A stretch of 24,462 bases of DNA from a virus, in IMG/VR virus record IMGVR_UViG_3300042937_000098, positions 1 through 24,462 of that record. The stretch is one strand, 5' to 3'. The notes under the pieces are model-generated. The model was not told the origin of the DNA. It did no database searches and saw nothing but the letters and a program-made list of their open reading frames with translations. The translations under genes were made by a program, and so were the position numbers. Shown in pieces: positions 13,832 through 20,723 of the stretch (its first letter is position 1; every line of letters begins with the position of its first letter).

Positions 13832-14776
13832 ATGTCGGGTATGACAACTGGTAATGTTTCTCTCCTTACTCGCGCTGAAGTTTGGTCGCGTGAGCTTAAG
13901 GAGATTCTGCGTGATGAGCTTATGGCTCAGACATACGTTCGCTGGCTTCAGGAGTTCCCTGATGGCGATACGTTTAAGATCCCGTCGATTGGTCAGGCGT
14001 ACGTTGATGACTACGCTGAAGACGAAGCGGTTAAGTACCGTCCTCTCGACACTGGTCAGTTTACCTTCCAGATCACTGAGTACCTCTCTTCGGGTACGTA
14101 CGTGACGAAGAAGGCTGAGCAGGATATGTTCTACATGAACGAACTTGTCTCGCGCTTTGTGCCCGAGCAGGAGCGGGCTATCATGGAGCATGTCGAGGAG
14201 GCCATTCTTGGTCTTCAGTCTCAGCAGACGGCTGGCAATACCAATACAATTAACGGTGGTAAGCATCGTTATATCGCTACTGGTTCGAGTCAGGTTATTA
14301 ACGTGGCTGACTTTGCCCGTGCTAACCTCTCGCTGAACCTTGCGAATGTCTCGGCTAATAACCGTGTCGCTATTGTGGACCCCTCTGTGGCTTACACAAT
14401 TGAAACATCGTCGATCATTAACGGTTCTTCGGGCTTTAATCCGCAGTTCGAGGGTATCGTCTCTTCGGGTATCGCGACTGGTATGCGCTTCGTCCGTAAC
14501 GTCTACGGCTTCGATGTCTATACCTCGCAGCGTCTGGCTACAATCTCTTCGGAAACGCTTGAGACTGTTAGCTGCGCTGGCTTCAAGGCTAACCTGTTCT
14601 TCTCTGCTGATGCTTCGGTTGTTCCGTTCATTGGTGCTTGGAGACAGATGCCTGAGGTCGATACTGAATATAATAAGGACCTCCAGCGTACAGAGTTTGT
14701 GACTACCGCTCGTTATGGTGTCAAGCTCTATCGTCCGGAGAACCTTATTACTGTTCTTTCGAACACCTCGGTTTAA
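13832..14776 (+). CDS. Major capsid protein, 314 aa
   Basis: It begins MSGMTTGNVSLLTRAEVWSR after a strong AAAGGAG ribosome site and lies directly after the scaffold gene. The sequence has the look of a podovirus HK97-fold coat protein: FKIPSIGQAYVDDYAEDEAV and FTFQITEYLSSGTYVTKKAE (E-loop/P-domain region), then VAIVDPSVAYTIETSSIING and the closing TEFVTTARYGVKLYRPENLI. Its codon use is GC-richer than its neighbours (around 55% in a sample line), as expected for the most highly expressed virion gene. Confidence 0.93.
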   Translation: MSGMTTGNVSLLTRAEVWSRELKEILRDELMAQTYVRWLQEFPDGDTFKIPSIGQAYVDDYAEDEAVKYRPLDTGQFTFQITEYLSSGTYVTKKAEQDMFYMNELVSRFVPEQERAIMEHVEEAILGLQSQQTAGNTNTINGGKHRYIATGSSQVINVADFARANLSLNLANVSANNRVAIVDPSVAYTIETSSIINGSSGFNPQFEGIVSSGIATGMRFVRNVYGFDVYTSQRLATISSETLETVSCAGFKANLFFSADASVVPFIGAWRQMPEVDTEYNKDLQRTEFVTTARYGVKLYRPENLITVLSNTSV

Positions 14777-14791
14777 TAGGAGGATATTAAT

Positions 14792-15256
14792 ATGGCTGAT
14801 TGGAACAACTCTGACGGACTTGAAGTCCGTTTTAAGAACCCGGAAGCGGGTCAGACAGGCGCTGGTCTGTCTACATTGGGTGCTGTAAAGAACCTTATTG
14901 TGGACTTTGACTTTGCTACTGCAATTACGGCTGCGGCTGATGGGCATGAAGCTTTCATTCCCGCTGGTGCGTACATTAAGTCTGCTACACTCATTGTGAT
15001 TACTGCGATGGGTGGTTCTTCGGGTACCCTGACTATTGGTCTGGCCCAGAAGGATGGCACGGTTATCGATGCTGATGGTATCGACGCTGCTGTGGCTCAG
15101 GCTACCCTTGTCGCAACTGCTGTCGTTAAGTGCGATGGTGCTCTGGCTGGCGGTACTGTTGGTATCGGTGCTGCTAATGGTTACGTTTATACTTCGACTG
15201 GCGGTACTGTATCGTCTGGCCGTGGTAGACTCGTGATCGAGTACATCGAACTCTAA
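14792..15256 (+). CDS. Capsid decoration / head protein, 154 aa
   Basis: An AGGAGG-like ribosome site (AGGAGGATATTAAT) precedes MADWNNSDGLEVRFKNPEAG. The rest is Ala/Gly/Thr-rich beta-type sequence (IKSATLIVITAMGGSSGTLT, GLAQKDGTVIDADGIDAAVA) ending GRGRLVIEYIEL. Proteins of this kind follow the major capsid gene in many marine and alphaproteobacterial podoviruses and are reported as virion components. It is probably a capsid surface decoration protein, inferred from position and composition. A transcription terminator follows within 11 nt. Confidence 0.75.
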   Translation: MADWNNSDGLEVRFKNPEAGQTGAGLSTLGAVKNLIVDFDFATAITAAADGHEAFIPAGAYIKSATLIVITAMGGSSGTLTIGLAQKDGTVIDADGIDAAVAQATLVATAVVKCDGALAGGTVGIGAANGYVYTSTGGTVSSGRGRLVIEYIEL

Positions 15257-15266
15257 TGCTACTCTT

Positions 15267-15288
15267 GGGGGATCAGAGATGGTCCCCC
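15267..15288 (+). terminator. Hairpin terminator after capsid genes
   Basis: GGGGGATC-AGAGAT-GGTCCCCC forms an 8-bp stem (one T-G pair) beginning 10 nt past the decoration-protein stop. Only two T residues follow, so termination may be partial. This matches the T7 layout, where a terminator follows the capsid gene to limit downstream transcription. Confidence 0.7.
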
Positions 15289-15316
15289 TTGACATCTTTG
15301 AAAGAATCGATATAAT
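15289..15316 (+). promoter_or_regulatory. Strong sigma70-type promoter before HNH gene
   Basis: A perfect TTGACA (15289-15294) and a perfect TATAAT (15311-15316) are separated by 16 bp. The -35 box starts at the base next to the terminator stem. It would start transcription about 25 nt upstream of the HNH endonuclease gene and also serve the tail genes beyond it. Confidence 0.85.
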
Positions 15317-15347
15317 AATACTAATGGTCCTCCGGGGTGAACTATAG

Positions 15348-15779
15348 ATGGCTAAGAAATGTACAAAGTGTCTTGAAGTTAAAGACGAAAGTATGTACCC
15401 AATAGCCAGTACTAAACAAGGATACCTTAGAGGAGAGTGTTTAGACTGTAAAAGAGAAATAACAAACCAAAAAGCATACTCTAAAAATTTAACTTCTAAA
15501 CAAAAACTTTCTGAATATGGGTGTTGTGTATGTGGTATTAAGAGACATGAAGTCTTGGAGGTCCATCATTTACACAGAGATTATAAGAGATACGGTAGAA
15601 GTCAAAGTGCTGTAGCTAATCTACAAGACTTAGAAAAAGGTACTGCTGTTGTTCTTTGTGCCAATGACCATAGTCTTTTTCATAGTCATTTCGGTGGTAA
15701 AAATGCTTCCTTTCCACCTCAAACAAAAGAATCAGTTATTTCAATTTGTCTCTTAGAAAGAGCAAAAGGAGGAATATAA
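15348..15779 (+). CDS. HNH endonuclease, probable free-standing homing enzyme, 143 aa
   Basis: N-terminal CxxC pairs (C5/C8 and C31/C34) form a zinc ribbon found before many phage HNH nucleases. The core shows CCVCG (59-63), LEVHHLHRDYK (H73/H74 as catalytic candidates) and VVLCANDHSLFHSHF (C104, N106, H108, H112), the HNH beta-beta-alpha-metal signature. The gene is clearly AT-rich (about 33% GC in a sample line against about 55% in the capsid gene). It interrupts the usual head-to-tail gene order and has its own promoter. This is the picture of a mobile homing endonuclease gene; target cutting is not shown here. Its last codons form the ribosome site of the next gene. Confidence 0.88.
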   Translation: MAKKCTKCLEVKDESMYPIASTKQGYLRGECLDCKREITNQKAYSKNLTSKQKLSEYGCCVCGIKRHEVLEVHHLHRDYKRYGRSQSAVANLQDLEKGTAVVLCANDHSLFHSHFGGKNASFPPQTKESVISICLLERAKGGI

Positions 15780-15783
15780 ATTG
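15765..15783 (+). promoter_or_regulatory. Perfect AGGAGG ribosome site with TTG start
   Basis: AAAAGGAGG, lying inside the last HNH codons, stands 8 nt before TTG (15781-15783), the only start that gives the expected MANVQHSSLTDPN N-terminus. A strong Shine-Dalgarno sequence compensating for a weak start codon is a common pairing. Confidence 0.75.
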
Positions 15784-16404
15784 GCGAACGTGCAGCACAG
15801 TAGTCTGACAGATCCTAACCTCCATGAGCCTAAGGGTATCTCTACGGCTTCAGCTAACCAGCTTTATCTAGCTAATGGTAGTGGCTCTGGTACATGGACT
15901 AATGCTAATAGGTTCCCCGGTACAGGCTGGGGTAAATATACTAATACGACATACGTAGGGACTACAGCACTAGCGATTAGTACTACACCTGTTCTTCTTC
16001 CCCTTACGACAGATGATACTGTATCTCAGATTCCGATTACCCTTACGGGTACGACTTCCAGTCTTATGAACTTGAGTACTGAAACTCTTCAGTTTGTTGC
16101 TGCGGGAGATCTTCATTCTATTACTACTACATTTCAGATTTATAATCTTAATCCGGGTACTCCTTCATTTATTAATATTATTCTTTATGGCTCCTCTGAT
16201 GGTACTACCTATGCTACACTTCTTGGGGAAACAACGGTATCCCTGATTAAGGGTGCTGGTCAGGTTATTACTGAAACTGCATTATTTCCAGTTACATCTA
16301 ATATGGTGTCTCATGGTGCTAGAATCTATCTTCAAACAGATCCCGGTACTGCCAATATCATTAATATTGGTCTAATCACAGCCCGTGTACATAAGGCTAG
16401 GTAA
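15781..16404 (+). CDS. Head or tail fibre structural protein, 207 aa (TTG start)
   Basis: The N-terminus (M)ANVQHSSLTDPNLHEPKG with ISTASANQLYLANGSGSGTW is a signature of virion proteins in many podoviruses, often near the connector genes. The remainder is beta-rich Thr/Ser sequence (ALAISTTPVLLPLTTDDTVS, LQFVAAGDLHSITTTFQIYN) ending RVHKAR. It begins with TTG after AGGAGG. The position between the capsid block and the tail adaptor suggests a head-fibre or neck appendage; exact location in the particle is unknown. Confidence 0.8.
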   Translation: MANVQHSSLTDPNLHEPKGISTASANQLYLANGSGSGTWTNANRFPGTGWGKYTNTTYVGTTALAISTTPVLLPLTTDDTVSQIPITLTGTTSSLMNLSTETLQFVAAGDLHSITTTFQIYNLNPGTPSFINIILYGSSDGTTYATLLGETTVSLIKGAGQVITETALFPVTSNMVSHGARIYLQTDPGTANIINIGLITARVHKAR

Positions 16405-16409
16405 GAATA

Positions 16410-17165
16410 ATGGCTACAATTAAAATGACACTCTTGGAGATTGTTCAGGATGTCCTGAATGATTTAGACTCCGATGAGGTTAACAGCATTTCCGATACAG
16501 TAGAAGCAACCCAAATAGCTAATGTCTGTAGGAGTGTGTACTATGATGTAATTACGACAGTCGATCTTCCTGAACATACAGAGTTGATGACAGTAACTGG
16601 GCTGTCTGATTCTACTCGTCCTAACTTTATGGATGCTGATAGCATCACTGAGATCAAGGAGTTGAGATACAATGTATCTGAGACTGCTGGACAACTTGAC
16701 TACAAACTTATCGATTATATTTTACCGGATGAATTTATTCAGAGAATTGTCAAGAGGGATACCTCTTCATCCGAGATAATTATTGTTACCGACCCCGTAT
16801 CAGGAATATCTCTTCCTATCGATAACAGCAAGATGCCTGACTATTACACATCATTTGATGATACGTATCTTTGCTTCGATAGTTATAAAAGCTCTGTAGA
16901 TACTACTCTGCAAAGCAGTAAGACTATGGTACTAGGGATTAAGCTTCCGTCATTCATTCTGACAGACGATTCTACTCCAGACATGGATGATACGATCTTT
17001 CCCTATTACCTTGCTGAGGTTAAAGTCAGGGCTGAATCCTTGTTTAAGGGTGGCCCTGACATCAAAACAGAACAGTTTGCTAGAAAGCACAGATACTTCC
17101 AGAAGAACAATCGCTGGAAGACTGGAGAACAAAGGATACTCAATGACTATGGTAGAAGACGATAG
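16410..17165 (+). CDS. Tail tubular protein A-like (head-to-tail adaptor), 251 aa
   Basis: It starts MATIKMTLLEIVQDVLNDLD with a DSDEVNSISDTVEATQIANV helix. Then come CRSVYYDVITTVDLPEHTEL, MPDYYTSFDDTYLCFDSYKS and the C-terminal FPYYLAEVKVRAESLFKGGP with KHRYFQKNNRW. These are the landmarks of the T7 gp11-type adaptor ring that joins portal to nozzle. Length (T7 gp11 is 196 aa; many relatives are 200-260 aa) and order before the tubular B gene agree. The end overlaps the next start by 23 nt. Confidence 0.87.
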   Translation: MATIKMTLLEIVQDVLNDLDSDEVNSISDTVEATQIANVCRSVYYDVITTVDLPEHTELMTVTGLSDSTRPNFMDADSITEIKELRYNVSETAGQLDYKLIDYILPDEFIQRIVKRDTSSSEIIIVTDPVSGISLPIDNSKMPDYYTSFDDTYLCFDSYKSSVDTTLQSSKTMVLGIKLPSFILTDDSTPDMDDTIFPYYLAEVKVRAESLFKGGPDIKTEQFARKHRYFQKNNRWKTGEQRILNDYGRRR

Positions 17166-17478
17166 CGACCTTATCGTAACTGAAGAGAATAAAGAGGGTA
17201 CAATTCTTAATGTAACTACCTCTAAAAGAAAGTCGATGTTTACTATTTATAAGCCTACCGATGGCTATAGTATGTTTAAGATTAAGTCCGAGAGTGGCAG
17301 TATGCCTGAGCATCTCTCCGGTTATTACACAAATAGAAAGACAGCCCTAGCTGATTTAACCTACTGGTTGGTGCATACACCCGAAAGTAAGGAAGCTAAG
17401 TGGGATAGAATGTTCGGTGAGGAAAAGGCTCCTCCTCCGAAGTTAAAGGAAAAGAAGAGTGCCACCACAACAGTATAG
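17143..17478 (+). CDS. Hypothetical protein between tail tube genes, 111 aa
   Basis: The product begins MTMVEDDSDLIVTEENKEGT. The ATG at 17143 has AAAGGA 6 nt upstream. A second ATG at 17149 is possible, and the longer frame from 16987 lies inside the adaptor gene. It contains RKSMFTIYKPTDGYSMFKIK and a basic, proline-rich tail (EEKAPPPKLKEKKSATTTV). It overlaps both neighbours by about 20 nt. I recognise no domain. A small protein in this slot is frequent in related phages, perhaps an assembly aid. Confidence 0.75.
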   Translation: MTMVEDDSDLIVTEENKEGTILNVTTSKRKSMFTIYKPTDGYSMFKIKSESGSMPEHLSGYYTNRKTALADLTYWLVHTPESKEAKWDRMFGEEKAPPPKLKEKKSATTTV

Positions 17479-19846
17479 TCAAAAAACTGTAAATACTTTT
17501 ATTAAGGGGCTTTATACTGAAGCCTCTGTAATGACCTATCCTGAGAACACTTCTTCAGACGAACTAAACTTTGATCTTCTTATTGATGGTAGCAGACGCA
17601 GAAGAAGAGGCATTGCCTACGAAGATAACTATCAGAACAGTACCTTTGCTGTAGCCTCTGGTGATCTTATCCACAACGAGACTTGGACAAACGTATCCGG
17701 TATCGGTGGTACTGAGTTCCTCGTTGTCCAGCATAACAACATGGTCTACTTCTACGATAAGTCTCTTGACACTATTTCTGCTGGTCAGAAGTCTTTCAGC
17801 ATTGACCTGAATAATTACTCTGCTAATAATAGCTACTCTGTCTCTAGCACTTACATCAATACGGCTTCTGTTACTGGGTATCTCATCATTGTATCCCCGG
17901 CTATCGACCCTATCCGTGTAGAGTACATCCCTAACGATGACAACATTACTGTCTCTAAGATCAAGGTCCAGATTAGAGATCTTGAATATCTTGGGATGTC
18001 CTCGAATATTACCTTTATCTCTAGAACAAGCAACCTTGTTACTGTTACAGTTAATACGCCACACTATTATAATGCTGGTGATACTGTAGAGATTGATTCC
18101 AGTATCTTCCAATTTAACGGTACGTTTACTCTTGCTGGTGCTCCGACTAGCACGACTATGACTTACACTCTCGCTGGTGCAAACTTCTCTAGTACAGCAG
18201 CGACTGGTCTAGCAATTAAAGAAGTAGCACCTGAGACTCCTCCTGCTGCTATTACGAATAACTATCTCTACGATCTCTTTAATCAGGGATGGTACTCAGA
18301 TAATAATGGTAGGTCTGGTAATGCCTTTGACTATTGGGACAATACAAGAACTGGTGACTTTCCCCCTAGAAACAAGTCTTGGTGGGTTGGTAAGAATACG
18401 AGTAATGATCAGGACATCGACCAGTACTTAAAGATTGAATACGGTAATACCCTTGCTCCGAATGGTCACTTCATTCTGGACTTCTTTAATCAGAATAGAT
18501 CTGCTGCTTCTAGCATTAACAATCTTACAACGGTTGTTGAGACCGCTAGGTTTAACTCTGTTGCACCGTATGCTGGTAGAGTCTGGTATGCTGGTCTTGA
18601 TTCGAGTAAGAACGGTGGTAAGATCTTCTACTCAAAGACAATCGAAAGCGAGAAGGACTTTGGTCTTTGCTACCAGAAAGAAGATCCTACCTCTGAAGAT
18701 ACTCCCGGTCTGGTAGACTCTGATGGTGGGTACATCATTATTCCTGAGGCTTCCAGTATCCAAGCTCTCTTCACGACAGGTTCTATCCTGTATGTCCTCG
18801 CTGCTAACGGTGTATGGGTTATCGGTGGTGTCGATCAGGTCTTTAAGGCTACAGAGTACTACGTTAGTAAGATATCCAGCTTCGGTATCTCTAGCAAGAG
18901 AACCTTGATTAATGTTGCAGACTCTCCTGTCTATTGGGATACCTCTGGTATTTACACCGTAGCCATTAAAGAATCTACTCCGTTTGTTACGAGTATGTCG
19001 GATAACATTCGTTCTTTCTACGATGCTATCTCTCCTGACAAGAAGAAGGATGCTACGGCTGTCTTCGATAGACTGGGTAAACGAATCATCTGGATGTACT
19101 CTAGTGAGACAGAAACAATCGCTAATAAGAAGACTAAGATCCTTATCTATGATCTTAACCTTCAGGCTTTCTTCCCTTGGGAGATATCTAATGCGACAGA
19201 AGCTAGCCCGTATCTCTACGGTGGGTTCTTCCTATCTGGTCTTGGCTCTAGTGAAGTAGCCTATAATATTCTTGTTGGTGCCGATCAAGTAATCGATGCC
19301 AGTTCTAATACTGTTGTAGAGACAATCTCGTCTAGCTCTGCATCTAACTCTGATACAAAGTTTTTCGTAAGGACCGATGATGGATATCTTACTGTTGCTA
19401 ACTTTACTGATAGGGCTTTCCTTGACTGGGGTTCTGCTAATTACTCTTCTTACGCTGAGACAGCCTATGACTTCTCCGGTTCGGCTATGCTCAAGAAGAA
19501 TGTACCGTACATCGTAAGCTATATGAGAAGGACAGAGGAGAACTTTATCCCAGTAAATGAGGGTTATGTAGCAGACTATCCCTCTGGCTGTATCTTTACT
19601 GTTAAGTGGGATCTCTCTGTTGATAGTTCTAGATGGAGTACCCCAAGCCAGATATACCGTATGGTGAATTACCCAACCGTAGATATAAACGATTTGACTT
19701 TTACTTATCCTTATGATACAATTGTAGCTAGGACAAAGATAAGAGGTAAGGGTCGAGTCTTGCGTATGCGCTTCGAAAGCGAGACAGGTAAAGACCTGAA
19801 CCTTATTGGTTGGGAAACTGTCGATGCAAGTAATACCAGTTATTAG
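17459..19846 (+). CDS. Tail tubular protein B-like (tail nozzle), 795 aa (GTG start)
   Basis: The start is GTG at 17459 with AAAGGA 8 nt upstream, giving MPPQQYSQKTVNTFIKGLYT. Then come EASVMTYPENTSSDELNFDL and DGSRRRRRGIAYE, the typical opening of T7 gp12-type nozzle proteins (FxxGLxTEAS...YPxN). Central YAGRVWYAGLDSSKNGGKIF and WVIGGVDQVFKATEYYVSKI, and later FPWEIS, also fit. Length (795) matches the family (T7 gp12 is 794). It forms the hexameric tail tip through which DNA passes. It overlaps both neighbours by about 20 nt. Confidence 0.93.
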   Translation: MPPQQYSQKTVNTFIKGLYTEASVMTYPENTSSDELNFDLLIDGSRRRRRGIAYEDNYQNSTFAVASGDLIHNETWTNVSGIGGTEFLVVQHNNMVYFYDKSLDTISAGQKSFSIDLNNYSANNSYSVSSTYINTASVTGYLIIVSPAIDPIRVEYIPNDDNITVSKIKVQIRDLEYLGMSSNITFISRTSNLVTVTVNTPHYYNAGDTVEIDSSIFQFNGTFTLAGAPTSTTMTYTLAGANFSSTAATGLAIKEVAPETPPAAITNNYLYDLFNQGWYSDNNGRSGNAFDYWDNTRTGDFPPRNKSWWVGKNTSNDQDIDQYLKIEYGNTLAPNGHFILDFFNQNRSAASSINNLTTVVETARFNSVAPYAGRVWYAGLDSSKNGGKIFYSKTIESEKDFGLCYQKEDPTSEDTPGLVDSDGGYIIIPEASSIQALFTTGSILYVLAANGVWVIGGVDQVFKATEYYVSKISSFGISSKRTLINVADSPVYWDTSGIYTVAIKESTPFVTSMSDNIRSFYDAISPDKKKDATAVFDRLGKRIIWMYSSETETIANKKTKILIYDLNLQAFFPWEISNATEASPYLYGGFFLSGLGSSEVAYNILVGADQVIDASSNTVVETISSSSASNSDTKFFVRTDDGYLTVANFTDRAFLDWGSANYSSYAETAYDFSGSAMLKKNVPYIVSYMRRTEENFIPVNEGYVADYPSGCIFTVKWDLSVDSSRWSTPSQIYRMVNYPTVDINDLTFTYPYDTIVARTKIRGKGRVLRMRFESETGKDLNLIGWETVDASNTSY

Positions 19847-20276
19847 GTATTGTAAACCTGAAGATTATGAAGAGTTAGTAACCCTTATAAAAGAAGCCGT
19901 AAGTAAAGCCCTCCCTGATGAGGAGTTCGAAGAAGACAAGATTAAAGATCTCTTCGATAATGCCTTACTTAATGAAGAGTATACTGGAATAGTATTGCTA
20001 ATAGACGGTAAGATTTCTGGGTATGTCTTAGGACTTCTAACAGATCAGTACTTCCATTCAAAGAAGATAGCGTATTGCCTTTCGATCTATGTATCAGAAG
20101 AACATAGAAAGTATGGGTTAGAGATGCTGAGATCCTTCGAAGCTTGGGGTAAGTACAGAGGTGCTAAGACACTTTCGATAAGTTCTTTTAAAGGATTAAG
20201 CCCAGAGAAACTGGGTAAGGTTTTAAATAAAATGGGTTACTCTGAACAAGAGATTGCATACTGGAAGGAAGTATAA
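19824..20276 (+). CDS. GNAT-family N-acetyltransferase, 150 aa
   Basis: It begins MQVIPVIRYCKPEDYEELVT and shows the GNAT plan: an N-terminal RxxxPEDYxxLxxL helix, a central strand GIVLLIDGKISGYVLGLLTD, the acetyl-CoA region CLSIYVSEEHRKYGLEMLRS with the R-K-Y-G pyrophosphate loop, then FEAWGKYRGAKTLSISSF and KVLNKMGYSEQE. The substrate is unknown. It overlaps the nozzle gene by 23 nt and precedes an internal virion gene, so it is expressed with late genes; it may modify a virion or host protein. An in-frame TTG at 19806 is less likely as start. Confidence 0.82.
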   Translation: MQVIPVIRYCKPEDYEELVTLIKEAVSKALPDEEFEEDKIKDLFDNALLNEEYTGIVLLIDGKISGYVLGLLTDQYFHSKKIAYCLSIYVSEEHRKYGLEMLRSFEAWGKYRGAKTLSISSFKGLSPEKLGKVLNKMGYSEQEIAYWKEV

Positions 20277-20277
20277 A

Positions 20278-20718
20278 ATGGGTGGTGTTGTTGGTGGGAT
20301 TGTCGGTGCTGTTGGTAGCATGAAGGCAATGAAGGCTCAGGAAAAGGCTATGGAGATGCAGCAGAAGGCTGCTCAAGAACAACTCAAGATGCAGAAGATG
20401 GCTGATATGCGTGAGAGACGGCGTATGCTACGTGAAGCTGCTATTGCTAGGGGCCAGACTGTTAACATCTCCGCTCAGATCGGTGGTGGGCAAGGTAAGT
20501 TCTCTTCTAGTTCGCTTATGACTGGTCTCTCTGGTCTTCAGGGTCAGGTTCTCTCTGGTCTTGGGTACCAACAGACTGCTGCTAAGTCTGCTCAAGTTCA
20601 GCAGAAGTTCCTTAACAAGGCCGCTCAGTACGAGATGGATGCTAGTAAGTGGGCTGGCTTTGGTAGCATGGCTAGTAATATCCTTGGTGCATTCCCGACT
20701 CCTAAGATCTTTGGGTAA
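20278..20718 (+). CDS. Internal virion protein, gp14-like, 146 aa
   Basis: The start MGGVVGGIVGAVGSMKAMKA has GGAAGGAAG upstream and is 1 nt past the acetyltransferase stop; the longer frame from 20254 is rejected. A short hydrophobic glycine-rich N-terminus precedes a Met/Gln/Lys-rich helix (QEKAMEMQQKAAQEQLKMQK), and the C-terminus is Gln/Ala/Ser rich (GYQQTAAKSAQVQQKFLNKA). This is the character of the small ejection protein (T7 gp14 class) which enters the host envelope first. The gene order tube B, small internal protein, giant internal protein supports it. Confidence 0.75.
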   Translation: MGGVVGGIVGAVGSMKAMKAQEKAMEMQQKAAQEQLKMQKMADMRERRRMLREAAIARGQTVNISAQIGGGQGKFSSSSLMTGLSGLQGQVLSGLGYQQTAAKSAQVQQKFLNKAAQYEMDASKWAGFGSMASNILGAFPTPKIFG

Positions 20719-20723
20719 ATTGA

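Noticed and set aside
13826-15295. 489-codon open frame on the minus strand opposite the capsid and decoration genes
   Set aside because: The plus-strand genes there are unmistakable virion genes with strong ribosome sites. The antisense frame is rich in Arg/Ser/Thr shadow sequence, lacks a recognisable domain and crosses the terminator and promoter region.
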